This document shows, in pieces, positions 22,630 to 34,066 of a stretch of 64,000 nt of DNA (within the stretch, counting starts at the first letter, position 1; each line of letters starts with the position of its first letter). This stretch comes from Trichoderma breve (Eukaryota; Ascomycota; Sordariomycetes; Hypocreales; Hypocreaceae). The notes under the pieces were generated by a model that saw only the letters and a program-made list of their open reading frames with translations, made no database searches and was not told the origin of the DNA. The stretch lies in contig NC_079232.1 of NCBI RefSeq assembly GCF_028502605.1, positions 2,108,001-2,172,000 on the forward strand. The letters run 5' to 3'. Both the position numbers and the translations under genes were made by a program.

Positions 22630-24218
22630 ATGACCGCTTCGGAAAGGCAGCCTCTGATGAGTCCCTTCCACCGCGGCATCACCGCCCCCAAAGGTACGTA
22701 CCTCTAATTCATTCCTTTGAACAGTCCCGGGTTTCCGAGTGTAACTATTCACATCGAACCTTTGCTCGGAATTCTTCAAGACAACAACAAAAAAAAAAAA
22801 AAAAAAATCAAGAAAAAACTAACTTGTTTATCCTTTCCAGCTGCGAAATGGGCATCTGCAATTGTCTCTCGCCATGATCCCTCGCGGTTCATCCCGCAGA
22901 CCATTGCCCACCGAGGCTTCAAGGCTTCGTTTCCCGAGAACAGCATGGCGGGGTTCCGGGCGGCCGTTGAGGTTGGCGCCCATGCGCTGGAGACGGATGT
23001 GCATCTTTCCAAGGATGGTGTTGTGGTGCTTTCACATGTAAGTTGATTTTCTGATGATATATTCAATGAGATGAGATGAGACGAGATGAGATGAGATGAG
23101 ATGAATGACCCCAAGAGAGAGTGATGAAGAGAGTGAGAATGGAACACGCCGGCTAATGCATAAATTATTTCATAGGACCCTTCGCTCAAACGATGCTTTG
23201 GCGTCGATCTCCTCATCAAGGACTGCACCTGGTCCTATCTCTCCAGCCTTCGCACTCTCAAGGAGCCCCATGAGCCGCTGCCTCGGCTGGTGGATTTGCT
23301 AGAGTATCTGGTGTCTGGGCCGGAGACGGAGAAGATTTGGGTCTTGCTGGACATCAAGGTGAGCCTAAAAACTATGAATCAGAAAAAAGACAGCAGGAAC
23401 CTCTGCTGATATCGTGAATCTTATAGATCGACGACAAGCCCGAGGATCTGCTGCGAGCCGTCGCATGTACCTTTACAGAAGTATCATCCGCAACTCCATG
23501 GGACGAACGCATCGTTCTAGGATGCTGGAACGTAAGTCCTCCTCCCACTAACTCATCATCATAATCACCAAAATCACAGAAACTAACAAAATAACACACA
23601 CAGGCCACATTCATGAAGGCCGCCCTCGCCTTCCTCCCCGGCTTCCCCCTCGCCCACATCTCAACCTCCCTCTACTACTCCCGCCACTTCCTCCCCATCC
23701 CCAACCTCGGCTTCAACATGTTCCAGCTCCTCCTCGTCGGGCCCCTCGGCGGCTGGTTCCTCTCAAAGGCCAAATCCGCCTCCCGCCCCGTCTTCGCGTG
23801 GACCGTCAACAGCCCAAAGTGGATGGAGTGGTGCATCCGCAAAAACATCCCCAGCACTCCCTCTCTCCCGTCAACCTCATCTTCATCCTCGGCTTCTTCC
23901 CTCTCGGTAGACCCCAAACTCGATTCCTCCACTCCAAATCCCGTCTTCATCGACGGCGTCATCACCGACGACCCAAGGCTCTTCCTCCAGGTCTGCTCCC
24001 GCGTCGAAGACGACCTCGACGGCAAGACGAGCTCCTCCTCCGCTGTCACACGTCGCCCGAATCTCAGCGTTGTTCTTGGCTCCCTGACCTCCGGACTTCG
24101 TACTACATGCGGCATCCTCTTCATCAACGTCTTCGCTACGAGCTTCTTCTGGTATAGGCGGCTTCAGGGCAGGGTGGACAAGTTTGACGTTGGCTTTTTC
24201 AAGAATTTCCAGACTTGA
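22630..24218 (+). CDS. Glycerophosphodiester phosphodiesterase family, Pgc1-like, tail-anchored
   Basis: Model: join(22630..22693, 22841..23037, 23176..23358, 23427..23531, 23604..24218), 387 residues. The GDPD signature is complete: 'IAHRGFKASFPENS' (catalytic His-Arg and Glu), 'ALETDVHLSKDGVVVLSHDPSLKRC' (shortened; metal-binding Glu/Asp and second His) and 'WVLLDIKIDD'. The last ~45 residues hold a hydrophobic segment, 'GILFINVFATSFFW', followed by basic residues, suggesting a C-terminal membrane anchor. Domain and anchor match yeast Pgc1, a phosphatidylglycerol phospholipase C of lipid droplets and mitochondria/ER. Residues about 293-330 hold a Ser-rich low-complexity insert. Intron 1 has ~19 adenines shortly before its acceptor. 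Substrate is inferred from similarity. Confidence 0.85.
23066..23105 (+). repeat. (GAGAT)n microsatellite in GDPD intron 2
   Basis: About eight units of a GAGAT pentamer with one GAGAC variant, wholly inside intron 23038..23175. Confidence 0.9.
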
Positions 24219-24807
24219 AGCGTTCAGGAAATCCCAGTGTTTTCCTTTCCATATTTTCATCTCTTTTTGTTAAGCGGATTTGGGTTGCATTGCTGTTGGA
24301 AACGAGTTACATCTCTCCTTTTTTTCGCCTCTTGTTTTTGATTCAGATCCTTAATGATCACTAGACTGCAGACAGACTTATATCAGACACATAGATAACG
24401 CAGGGCATAACGGAACAGCACATACTTTTCTTCAAGTCATTCAGAGTTAGGAATATACCATCTACGTTTGTTCTTGTCTATATGCCTGCACCTCCGCTTG
24501 TTCTTCCCCTGAGAAGCCTCAATAATAAAAGCATCCTCCTTTCACTTAGCAGCAAAGGGGGATACCTGTAATCGTGCTGCAAAAAAAAAAAAAGATATCG
24601 AAATTCATTCCATTCCATTCCGTCCAACTCCAAATATGCCCGCCGCTATTTTCCACTACCCGCTTCTCCTTTTTTTTATATAGTATCAACACCTCATCAA
24701 ATAAAAAAGGAGCAATACCAGGTAAAATTAGAAAAATAGAAATGAAGAGTGGATTTAAAACATGAATCAAGAAGCCTGCCTGGCCAGCTTAAGCGAAAGG
24801 GCGCAGC
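24219..24807. other. Convergent 3' flanks of GDPD and RTF1
   Basis: 589 bases between two stop codons facing each other. AT-rich with A/T runs near 24581..24594 and 24670. No gene seen. Confidence 0.6.
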
Positions 24808-26909
24808 TCAAATTTCTACGTCAATTTCCAGATCCAGCGCCCCAATAACGTCATCATCCATAATGGGCTTGTGAATAGTCGGCAGGCCTTTAGTTTCTGA
24901 ATAGTGCTTCTCTTGCAACTTGGCCAGGTGCGGCAGTATTTGTGACGATGAAGGGCCCTTAGCCCCGTTGGTCGCTGCTCCCGCGCCGTCCTTTGGAGCC
25001 TCCGGCTTCTCGCCAACCTTTTCGTTGACGTCGTGCACAAACTTGGCCTTTGTTCGAAGTCGTCGCGAGTAGTCTTCGGAAATAACCTCGCCGCGCTTGA
25101 GCGCCATCTCGATTTCTCGCGCCTTTGCCTTTTCTTTCAACTGAGCCTTCCGGACCGCTTCTTGATTCAGGCGACGATTCTCTCGGTTACGCTCCGCCAG
25201 TCTGTCTTGTTCTGACGACGCCTTGGTGGCCTCTGGGTTTTTGGATGGGCCCAAGCTTGTCTTAAAGGCAAGGCGCTCCCTGCCGAGCTTTTCTAACTCT
25301 TCTTGCAGCTCCTCGGCCCTTTGGTCGTCGCCTCGTTGGGCGGCCTCCTCGGCAAGATTGGCAAGTCGTTGGCGCTCCTGTGGATCAAATCGTTTGCGAA
25401 GCTCGTTGCGTTTTGCCAGCCTAGCCTTGATCTCCTCATTCGTCCACTTGTGATTGATCAACGCATTGATGTCATCAATCTTGTCTACCAGGAAATCTTT
25501 CGTGGGCAATGTGACACCATCATTGTGGCATGTCACTTTGTATCGATTCAATTCACCCTACAAGTCGAGACTGTCAGCACTTCTCCGCACATGAAAAAAG
25601 GGGGTAAACTGGAAAAATCATACCTCTGTGAATTGGCCACCTGACGCCGCAATAAAAGGAAACTCTTTGACAGCTTTGCCGTGGGTGGCCTTGACGTATT
25701 GATCAGTGACAAACGAGCCTTGAGGACCGTTTAGAGCGTATGGCCTGCCGGTTGTAAATCCTGCAAGAAATCGTTAGCATTTATAGCAAACTATGACATC
25801 GGGATCAGACAGCTTTACCCTTAATCAGGGCCATGCGATATTGCTCAATGCCTGTCTCAGGGTGGGCCCCCAGAGCGATGCGGATATAGCACCCCGTAAT
25901 AGCCGCCTCAAAGCCAGGAGTAGAGCACACCTGCGCAAACTCGTTGCGACCAAGGCGGACTCGGTCGAAATCACGAAGCTCGGGTGGCGGCAGCTCCCTA
26001 GCAGCAGCCTTCTCCGGCGAGCGATTGCGCGACTGTCCGAAGTCATCGTCGCTCTCCTCTGGCTCTCTCGATTCGCGTCCATGCGGCGACATGCCATCCC
26101 TCCGCCTTTCTCGGTCCTCCTGCCGTCTTGCTTTCTCAGCGCGCGCCCTGCGAAGGGAATCAATCGCCGATTCGCTGCCTTTGCCCGTTTTCGGTCTCGA
26201 TGCTCTACGAGCGCCATCCTCGAGTTCGGTATCAGCGCTACGCTTCTTCTTAACCTGCTTGCGCTCCTCAATCTCGACGTTGTTGACCATTTGTCGTAGC
26301 AGGCGATTCTGACGCTGACGCTCTATCTCAGAGATTCGATCCGCAATAATCTGCTCGCGCTCTACTTCTCGCATGGCCATGATCTCAGCCTTTTCGGCCT
26401 CGCTCATAAACATGCCGTCAACAGGATACTTGTCATCGTCGTTGGCCCCCGGGGCAGTGGTAGAACGGCTCGCGCCGTGCGCAGGCTCGGTATCAGAGTC
26501 GGACTCATCCATCGAAGCTGATTCCAAGGAGTTGTGTGAAGGGGCATCGGATCTAGAGAGAAGAAGATGAAAGAGTTGCACGTTAATAACTGTCCGATGA
26601 ACCAGCAGTAAGGGGGCGTTTGCCAATATGAGCAGCAACTGAGGAGCCAGGACAAACTATTGTTCTCCAACCGGCTCCCAGCTGCCAGGCAGCACAATAG
26701 AAGTAGAGATTATTCACTTACGCTTCACCCTCATCTTCCGACTCATCCTGCTTTGACCTTCGCTTCGATTTGGTCTCGGGTGACTTAGGCATGTCGTCGT
26801 CTGAGGCTGGTGGCGGCGACGCCGACGCCTCTCTGCTCGCGCTCACAGATCCCTCCTCATCCGAGTCACCGCCCGCAAGAGCAAGGAGCTCGTCGTCGAT
26901 ATCAGCCAT
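24808..26909 (-). CDS. rtf1: RTF1, Plus3-domain subunit of the Paf1 transcription elongation complex
   Basis: Model: complement(join(24808..25557, 25624..25760, 25819..26552, 26722..26909)), 602 residues. The N-terminus is acidic/serine-rich ('ADIDDELLALAGGDSDEEG'), typical of Rtf1. A basic-acidic helical stretch with 'EREQIIADRISEIERQRQN' follows. The Plus3 domain then spans about residues 270-400 ('RVRLGRNEFAQVCSTPGFE', 'GCYIRIALG', 'YRMALIKGFTTGRPYALNG', 'LNRYKVTCHNDG', 'FLVDKIDDINA'). The C-terminal ~170 residues are a charged coiled coil. Rtf1 recruits histone H2B ubiquitylation and binds phosphorylated Spt5 through Plus3. Exon 3 (137 nt) is essential to the Plus3 fold and was recovered by splice phase. 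Divergent from COQ7. Confidence 0.9.
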
Positions 26910-27561
26910 GATGAAAATCGGCCGTGGCCCCTGTCGTCAATGGCCTAGAGATGCTTCTCAGGGGGGAAGAGCGGTGGCGAGAAAAAGTCCGACGAACGTC
27001 GCAGAGGAGTTGGGAGGGCAAACGCGACGGCGCTTTCAGTTCCTAAGCCAGTGGCTTGATTTGACACCCGGATAGAATAGATAAAGAGGGCGAGAAAAAA
27101 GATAAGATGATGCCAATTCGATTCCGGCGTATCGACACGATTGGGCCACGGAAGCACTGGATGCGCACAGCAAGTTAGGGGACTGCAGAGTGAAGGAGGA
27201 AGAGAGAGGGAGAGAGAGAGATTCAGCACTCGCAGCCAGCCTTTCCACTGTCCACCACTAAAGCTGCTCGCTACAGTATTGCGCTTCGCCTGGGCAATTA
27301 ACGCGACAGCGGCTCAACGCGGAAAAGCATTTGTCCGGGTCGGATGTAAACCAGCCAATCGGCGGCCTTACCGGCTGCAGGCCCCGTAGCAGCAGCTCGG
27401 CATCATGCTTGCATGGTCCGAGTTCGAAAAGTCAATGATGCGGCGATAATACCCGCGGTTTATCGTTTATTGGTGATGCCATCAACGAGCCCAGACAACT
27501 GAAGGCCGATATCACAACACATTCTTTGAATAATTTTCTGGCTTAACCTTAATCAATCACA
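26910..27561. promoter_or_regulatory. Divergent promoter between RTF1 and COQ7
   Basis: 652 bases between two opposing start codons. A GA-rich tract lies at about 27191..27224 and CCAATCGGCGG at 27354. A very short direct repeat is not significant. No coding frame is supported. Confidence 0.55.
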
Positions 27562-28366
27562 ATGGCTTCAATTCGCCTGGCCAGGCTTGCCAGCAGCTTC
27601 TGCAAACATCTAATTCCTGCTGCATCTCGCCCTCTCTCCACCAGTGCCGTCCTCCGAGCTACCACATCTTCAACTCCCGAGAGTTCAGCCTCCAACTCTA
27701 CAAAGAAGCTCAAGCCGCTCACCCAAGAGCAGCGCGACTATCTTTCCTCAGCTGTAAGGCTTCACTCATCAACAAGCACATACTCATAGCAATAAATCAC
27801 CCAGCTAACCAAGGATATCATCTCTGCTCCAGCTCCGAGTCAACCAAGCCGGCGAACTCGCCGCAACCCTCATCTACTCCGCTCAGAGCCCCATCATCGT
27901 CCGCAAGCACCCCCATCTCCGCCCTCTGATGGCGCACATGTACGACCAAGAGGCCGTTCACTTCTCAACCTTCAACAGCCTCATCCACAAGCACCGTGTC
28001 CGACCCACGGCTCTCTACCCGCTATGGTCCGTCCTCGCCAGTGGCCTCGGCTGGTCCACCGCCATCATGGGCCGCGAGGCCGCCATGGCCTGTACCGAGG
28101 CCGTCGAGACTGAAATCGGCAATCACTACAACGAGCAGATCCGCTCCATCTTGGAGATGATTGCTGAGTGGGAGGCGCAAGGATACGATGTCAGCGGCGA
28201 GATCAAGCAGCTGGTGGACACCCTACGTAGGATACGAGATGAGGAGCTAGAGCATCTAGATCATGCGGTGGAAAACGATGCCAGAAAGGCAGAACCCCAT
28301 TGGCTATTGACAAACGTGATAAGGGCCGGTTGTCGTGGCGCGATATGGGTGAGCGAAAAGGTATAA
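27562..28366 (+). CDS. coq7: COQ7, 5-demethoxyubiquinone hydroxylase (mitochondrial)
   Basis: Model: join(27562..27753, 27833..28366), 241 residues. The N-terminal ~45 residues are basic and Ser/Thr-rich without acids, a mitochondrial presequence. The di-iron ligands of the Coq7/Clk-1 family are visible in order: Glu in 'NQAGELAATLIY', Glu and His in 'MYDQEAVHF', Glu in 'VETEIGNHYNEQ', and Glu plus His in 'RDEELEHLDHA'. The enzyme hydroxylates demethoxyubiquinone in the penultimate steps of ubiquinone synthesis on the matrix side of the inner membrane. Length fits the family. Nothing appears broken. Confidence 0.95.
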
Positions 28367-28768
28367 TTACCATGAATAGGCCTGCAGCATAGCGTGTGTG
28401 TAAAAATAATGCTAGGTATATATTATAGGTGTTTTGTGTAATATTATATATGAATCCATTATAGCCATAGGAAAGCACAAAGTTGAATAAGCCTTTGGTA
28501 GGTCATGAAAGTCTAAGACGAAAGAATGGCAACGCTATGGTTGAATGGCTTTCAGTTTCCCCTTTTCCACGGTAAGCAGTGTTCCCCGTTGTATGCAATG
28601 ACTTCTCTATCCCGCTGAAATACATGAAAAATGAACCACCCCATCATCACTCGCTATACCGACCCAAGAAGTAAAACAGGAAAGTAAAGATGAGAAAAAT
28701 CGATTAATTACTGTAATGTAGTTAGCCTCGGCCTCTTCAGAAATAGATTTTTTGACGCATGTCACTTA
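28367..28768. other. Convergent 3' flanks of COQ7 and PLD1
   Basis: 402 bases between facing stop codons, AT-rich, with TATATTATAGG-type sequence near 28419 suited to 3' processing. No gene seen. Confidence 0.6.
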
Positions 28769-31700
28769 CTAAATGGTAATAGGAGCCACTCCATCTACCT
28801 GGTAACCCCAGTTACCATTGTGCTCCTCTGTAAGCAGCCAATCGTATGGGAATTCGACTAGGTTTCCTTGCACCATTTCCAAGAGCTGCTCAGCCTCGAC
28901 ACGCGATGGCATTTCTTCAATCAAGAGTCCACGGCGGCTCCCCTTAGTGGTGGCTCGGCGACGACGCTTGACTGGTGCACTAGCAGCTGGCGCCAGAGGA
29001 GGAGCAGCATTAGTATCCCTCGATGACGGCTTCTCCATGGTTGAGAAAGTCGGTCTGCGGTCTCTGCTTTTGCTTCGCGAGACTGGCTTTGATGGAGAAG
29101 TGTCCATTGTAGGGAACGGCACTTCTCCTGCAGCATAAACAGGTGAGGGCGGTTCTAGCGAGCTCTGGTTGTCTGTTACTCCATCGGCAGGCGGAGGACG
29201 GAGAGCCAATTCCTCTCCGCTGCTGCCGCGTGAAGCCGGCTTCTCGTTTTCGTCGTCGCCGTCGCCCTCGGGCAGCTGAATCTTAGGTTGGTCGCTGTGC
29301 TTTGGAGCTGCTGCCTCGTCGCCAGGGGTGCGCTGTCGGCTTGCCTCAGTTTCGTCAGTGGCAGATTTCCCCTCCATCATAGCACGGAACTTGACGCTGT
29401 AATCCATATATTCGCGATATTCAGCCCAAGTGCCAACTTTGGAATCAGGCATGCAACGGAAAACTCTACGATAAAGCACTGTATTGTTGCGCGCAGACCG
29501 ACCCCAAACTTCGTCCATAAAGGTGGGATCTAACGGATCTTGCATACAGTCCTTATCGATGAGAGCGGGCAGGATATCTGCAGCCAACGGATGGAACGGC
29601 TCGTTTGTTGGGCGGCCTGTCTTGGGATCGATATGCGCAGGAGGGCCACCAATGTTTGTATCGTCAAGCACGGGCAAGGGCACCGCTGGTGCAGCTGAAG
29701 CCAGGCCAGGCTGATCAGCCGTATCCGCGCCATTCCTGCTAGCTGGGGGGAGAGGTGCGGTCGAGGTACCAGGTTCATCGTTATGATTCTGGTGTGAAGT
29801 GTGGTGACGGCGTGAAGTGGGAGACTGAGGAGCCTGGTGTGTCCCTGAGAGCCGCTTCCCATCGTGTAAAAGGACTTCACGGCCATCAACTATAGCAGAA
29901 TCTCGACCCTCATCTGTGCCCGACTTTTCTGCCGACTTCCAGTGGTCTGGGCCATATCCTGACAAATCCAACTGATGGCCCTTGTCAGTGACACGAGGGT
30001 CGGTCTCGGGCTCTTCTCCTTTTAATGAAGAGGAGTCAAGGTCTTGGGTGGCCTCCACTGTTGCCAGATCAAGATCGTGGTTGAAGCTAGGCAAACGAAG
30101 GTTATTAATTGGCAGTGGTGCACTCTTAGAGCTGGACATTTCGCCGACAGGCGTCGCGTCCTCCTCGTATATAGCGTCCATGTCCTGCTCAAAGGCGGCG
30201 TCTTCCATTTCCTCTGCTTCTCGCTCCTCCTCTAGGATTCCATCCACGTCGAGGCCAAGATGCTCTCGCATCAACCTCATCCGAAGAGTGTGGGCAAATC
30301 GGCCAACTCGGTAAGGCTTGCCGGCCATTTTGGACCACAGCATGTCGGTGTCACGGACTATGGCGGCAACTTCTGAGTCTCTGCTACCAAGCAAAGACCG
30401 TTCGTTGATATTCGCAGAACCAATCAGCGCAATTCTGTCGTCTACGACGATGGCTTTGGCATGGATATAGAGTTGCTCAGTTACGAGAGCCTCATTTCCC
30501 ATTACTCCCCATTGCCGGAGCGAGTAAAAGTTAATGTAGTCCTCGGGCTCGATGCCTGCGGCACGGAGGCGTCCAAAAATGGAGTTCTCTCCACGGCAGA
30601 TGCTTTTGTATTGGCACATGACAATCAATCGGACGCTGGTACCTTCTTGTTCATCAACAGTGTTCTGAAAGCCGGGCATGAGAGGTATGATGATGACGCA
30701 TCTCCAGTCTTCGCCATTCTTATGAGCACGAATGATGCGGTCAACCAGAGCATCTCCGATGCGGTTGACGATCTTTGCGCCGTATGCCTCTGTGCTCGTA
30801 ATAAAAAACTGGTTCTCGATGTAAACAAAATGTTCGGATTCTTCAATCATGTGGACGTAAGCGGTTTGGATACTGTGTTCAGTGTCATCAGTCCCCAAGG
30901 ACCAAGTTGACGCAGACCGCAGCATTTGCACTTCACAAGTGCCTGTCAACCCAAGAGCCTCGAGGTCTTCAAACTTCGCATCGGGAGGTGGCAACAGGAA
31001 TGGCAGTGGTCTAGTTGGCTTTCGCCCTCGGCGGAGATAGTTCCACCGCTGGACAAAATGGCGAGTCAAGTCTCGGGCAGGCTGTCCGACGACCTGCATG
31101 GAAATGTCGTGCCATGGCATTCTAGGAACCTTGCCTCGGTCGTACATTTCCTCATACGGCTCGTGCAGGTTGAAAAAATCCTGGACTCTCGGATTTGAAT
31201 AATCTTTTCCGGGGAACAGCTGTACGTGCTCAGAGTCCTTGGGCATCTCGGATGGCTCGAATCCTGTCGGCTTATCGTCGACAATAGGATGTTGCGGGCT
31301 GTCCCAGCGACCAAAGCAAAGGTCTATACCACCCAGGAATGCTACGTCGTGATCGACAATGCAGATTTTTTCGTGGTGAGCAAAGAAGAACTGGTTTTTC
31401 TTGAACTGGTTCGGGGATCGCTGAACAAAGATGTTTGGATGAAGATTGAGAAGCGAGAATTTGGTGTATTCGGAATCAATTGGGATGGCTGCTTCGACAT
31501 TTCGATAGACAATCACAAAGACCTTGACGCCTTCTCGTGCTTTCTTCTGGAGTAGTCGATCCAGTCGCCATTTCTGGCTAATACACGCAGGTCGGCGCAT
31601 ATAGAGCTCGGGGCTCAGCCACCAGTCATGAATGTAGATGACGTCCCGCGCCATATTGATGGCTCTCGACACATTCCACATGTAATCACGCCCATCGACC

Positions 31701-34066
31701 AGCCACTGGGCAAAGACGCCAGACCGAACCGGTGCAAAGCTGTCAAACCGCTTCTTCTGATACCAAAGTGTCTGCTTAAGCATTTCGTTGATTGAGTCCT
31801 CAAACTGTCGCATCACAGACTGGTAGCGCGAGAAGAGTCGGATTTTACGATCCGAGGTGCGCATTTTTAGCGTGTGGTGTTTCTCGGGAGATGGCTCCAT
31901 ATCCATTTCGTCTTCGGCCTTCTTCTTCTTCTTGGAGCCAATATTTTTCAATGCCTTCCTCTTAGAAACAATGCTAAACTTGGTGTCGACGAGATAAACA
32001 TCATAAATGTTCATGTTCTCGGGCGATTCCACACACACAATGTAACTCTGTCTAACGAGAAACCATTTACGGCTGTGTCGAGCAATGACTTTTGCCGGTG
32101 TCAAAACACGGCGGAAATCGAGACCCTTTGACATTTGGAGGTGAAGGTAGCCCTCTTTCCCATGGTAACTTCCTTCTGCAGCCAGACGAACACCCAGGGC
32201 CGACAATTCAAGGAATCGACAAAGGCGATTGCTGTCAGCCCTAAACATGAGCCATCGAATCATCTCAGAGAGATACTTCTCCAGAATACGTCTTTGCTTC
32301 TCCACGTAGCGTAGCCTACGGGCCTCTTTATCGAGGCCAGTATTGCCTTCAGCCGTAGACATTTCACCTGCATCGGTGAAGCCGGTAGATCTTCGCCGCA
32401 TGCCGAGGAAATTGCCACGGGACTTCTTTCTTGAGTGCTGAAAGGGTCCTTCACCCATATCCTCGGCAGCCGTCATCTCAGCAGCAGTCTCTTCGCCACG
32501 GCCGCTGGCCTGATCGGCCTGTTCATCGTCCTCACTTTCGTCTCCCTTGTTGCGAGCACCACGAAGGTAGGGGAACGCCGAATAGGGGAACTTGGGCTGC
32601 TTGGGACGGCCTCCGAGATCTTTCCCGAGCATGTATTTGTCGTTGTTCAGGGCAAATTTGTACCGGAAATGTAGGTTATAGATGTCCCTGATAGTTCTGA
32701 TAACCAGCCAGTTCATTCGGCTCGGGCCGCTTCCGTACTCCAACTCGATTGTGAATATCCAGTGGCGCTCTTTATCATCATCCGGCATGGGCGCGCTGTC
32801 CTTGATCTTGAGCTTCAACTGCTCCAGTAGGACTGGGATCCTCTTATTCCCATGCTCGTCCCGCTGAATCATGCTAGCGAGCATCAGAACAGCAGGGGCA
32901 CCGGCTCTCAACTCGGCCATTAGTTCCGCAGATTTGTAGTAATCAAAACGATCCTCCTTCTTTTGTCGGAGCAGCTTTAGTGTACTCTTGACCTGCTTCC
33001 ATTTCTGGGCACCATAACTAGAGGCTCGCTCAGCTCGCTCTGACGTGAAGAAATGCTTCCTGGGGGTCAGCGCATCTCCGTCAGACATGCCTCCACCACC
33101 AAAGACAGTGATGCGTCGCGTATGACCATTGCGCCGCCCGACGGCGGTAGAGTTATCCAGATCCTCTACATCTTCATCCGGGGGGCTCATTGTATTATTC
33201 ATCCAGGAATATCCCCGTCGAAAGGGCTTTCGTCTCTCAGGAATCTCGCCATCAGACACAGCATGATCGGGCTGTGTCGTATCGGGCATGCTTGCCCGGC
33301 GCCTCAACAGGCGATCATACGTGCTTAATGCATCTAGGTCGGCTGGAAACCGGCTGAGGTTTGGGAAGTTGGACACAGAGCCCTTCTTGAAGCGCCGGCT
33401 CTTTCGCTTGTTCTTCTTAACTGCACCAGGTATGGCGGCCTCATCTGCAGTTTCGACATCGGCATCGGCGTCAGATTGCTCTTCATTGAGAGCTTCCGGA
33501 ATTCGGGTCGTTACTCTAGAGGCTGTGGGAGAGTTGGGGAACGATTGCGTGCCGAAGTCGGACGGAAACGTCGGTGTATTCAGGGATTTTGGAGTCTGAG
33601 AGCCGGTATTGGCTGTAAGAGCTTTGATCTTGGACATGAGGCTTGTTCGGGACCGGGTCGGCGTATCAGGCTCTTCCAAAGGCACCGATCCCGGGGGTTG
33701 GAAATCAGGTTCAGCAAACTGGATGGTACGTCCTGCATCTGCCTGTAAAGTCTCTTGGGTACTAGAATCAAGTCCGGCCGGTATGTCTTGCTGTTTCGGT
33801 GGCGGCGGTGATTGAGAATTGGGAATTGGTTCTCCAGCAGCTAATGGATCGGGATGACTCAATCCGCCATTCCAATAATCGTTGGCTGCTTTGGGGGAGG
33901 CTTCTTCGCCCAGCTGTTGCTCTGACGTATTGGGAGTCGCGGACAGCAGGCCATCGTTCGACTTTGGCGGCTGAAATCGGGGCTGTGATTCTGCGTTTGC
34001 TGGAGAGGGAGCGTCGGGAGTCCTCGTCATTGGCGAGACGGACTCGTCTTTATGTTCGGGAGCCAT
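28769..34066 (-). CDS. pld1: Phospholipase D (Spo14/Pld1 type, PX-PH-PLD), 1765 aa, intronless
   Basis: A single frame starts at ATG 34064..34066. The long N-terminus is Ser/Pro-rich and disordered. A PX domain starts near residue 430 ('RHWIFTIELEYG', 'RYKFALNNDKYMLG', 'FPYSAFPYLRG') and is split by a ~75-residue acidic insert before its final helices ('YLSEMIRWLMFR', about 600). A PH domain follows (about 635-770). Both HKD motifs are present: 'HHEKICIVDHD' near residue 896 and 'HAKAIVVDD' near 1203, the latter followed by 'GSANINERSLLGSRDSE'. The C-terminus after ~1330 is low complexity up to a conserved-looking end. The enzyme hydrolyses phosphatidylcholine to phosphatidic acid at membranes and serves sporulation and secretion in yeast. 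PX and PH suggest phosphoinositide control. Confidence 0.93.
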   Translation of the reverse strand: MAPEHKDESVSPMTRTPDAPSPANAESQPRFQPPKSNDGLLSATPNTSEQQLGEEASPKAANDYWNGGLSHPDPLAAGEPIPNSQSPPPPKQQDIPAGLDSSTQETLQADAGRTIQFAEPDFQPPGSVPLEEPDTPTRSRTSLMSKIKALTANTGSQTPKSLNTPTFPSDFGTQSFPNSPTASRVTTRIPEALNEEQSDADADVETADEAAIPGAVKKNKRKSRRFKKGSVSNFPNLSRFPADLDALSTYDRLLRRRASMPDTTQPDHAVSDGEIPERRKPFRRGYSWMNNTMSPPDEDVEDLDNSTAVGRRNGHTRRITVFGGGGMSDGDALTPRKHFFTSERAERASSYGAQKWKQVKSTLKLLRQKKEDRFDYYKSAELMAELRAGAPAVLMLASMIQRDEHGNKRIPVLLEQLKLKIKDSAPMPDDDKERHWIFTIELEYGSGPSRMNWLVIRTIRDIYNLHFRYKFALNNDKYMLGKDLGGRPKQPKFPYSAFPYLRGARNKGDESEDDEQADQASGRGEETAAEMTAAEDMGEGPFQHSRKKSRGNFLGMRRRSTGFTDAGEMSTAEGNTGLDKEARRLRYVEKQRRILEKYLSEMIRWLMFRADSNRLCRFLELSALGVRLAAEGSYHGKEGYLHLQMSKGLDFRRVLTPAKVIARHSRKWFLVRQSYIVCVESPENMNIYDVYLVDTKFSIVSKRKALKNIGSKKKKKAEDEMDMEPSPEKHHTLKMRTSDRKIRLFSRYQSVMRQFEDSINEMLKQTLWYQKKRFDSFAPVRSGVFAQWLVDGRDYMWNVSRAINMARDVIYIHDWWLSPELYMRRPACISQKWRLDRLLQKKAREGVKVFVIVYRNVEAAIPIDSEYTKFSLLNLHPNIFVQRSPNQFKKNQFFFAHHEKICIVDHDVAFLGGIDLCFGRWDSPQHPIVDDKPTGFEPSEMPKDSEHVQLFPGKDYSNPRVQDFFNLHEPYEEMYDRGKVPRMPWHDISMQVVGQPARDLTRHFVQRWNYLRRGRKPTRPLPFLLPPPDAKFEDLEALGLTGTCEVQMLRSASTWSLGTDDTEHSIQTAYVHMIEESEHFVYIENQFFITSTEAYGAKIVNRIGDALVDRIIRAHKNGEDWRCVIIIPLMPGFQNTVDEQEGTSVRLIVMCQYKSICRGENSIFGRLRAAGIEPEDYINFYSLRQWGVMGNEALVTEQLYIHAKAIVVDDRIALIGSANINERSLLGSRDSEVAAIVRDTDMLWSKMAGKPYRVGRFAHTLRMRLMREHLGLDVDGILEEEREAEEMEDAAFEQDMDAIYEEDATPVGEMSSSKSAPLPINNLRLPSFNHDLDLATVEATQDLDSSSLKGEEPETDPRVTDKGHQLDLSGYGPDHWKSAEKSGTDEGRDSAIVDGREVLLHDGKRLSGTHQAPQSPTSRRHHTSHQNHNDEPGTSTAPLPPASRNGADTADQPGLASAAPAVPLPVLDDTNIGGPPAHIDPKTGRPTNEPFHPLAADILPALIDKDCMQDPLDPTFMDEVWGRSARNNTVLYRRVFRCMPDSKVGTWAEYREYMDYSVKFRAMMEGKSATDETEASRQRTPGDEAAAPKHSDQPKIQLPEGDGDDENEKPASRGSSGEELALRPPPADGVTDNQSSLEPPSPVYAAGEVPFPTMDTSPSKPVSRSKSRDRRPTFSTMEKPSSRDTNAAPPLAPAASAPVKRRRRATTKGSRRGLLIEEMPSRVEAEQLLEMVQGNLVEFPYDWLLTEEHNGNWGYQVDGVAPITI

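Noticed and set aside
23675..24260. Open frames antisense to the last GDPD exon
   Set aside because: Shadows of a C-ending-codon-rich exon; the sense frame carries a known domain and conserved end.
26910..28366. RTF1 and COQ7 as a functionally linked divergent pair
   Set aside because: The shared 652-bp upstream region is ordinary for this genome, and the two products have no known pathway link.
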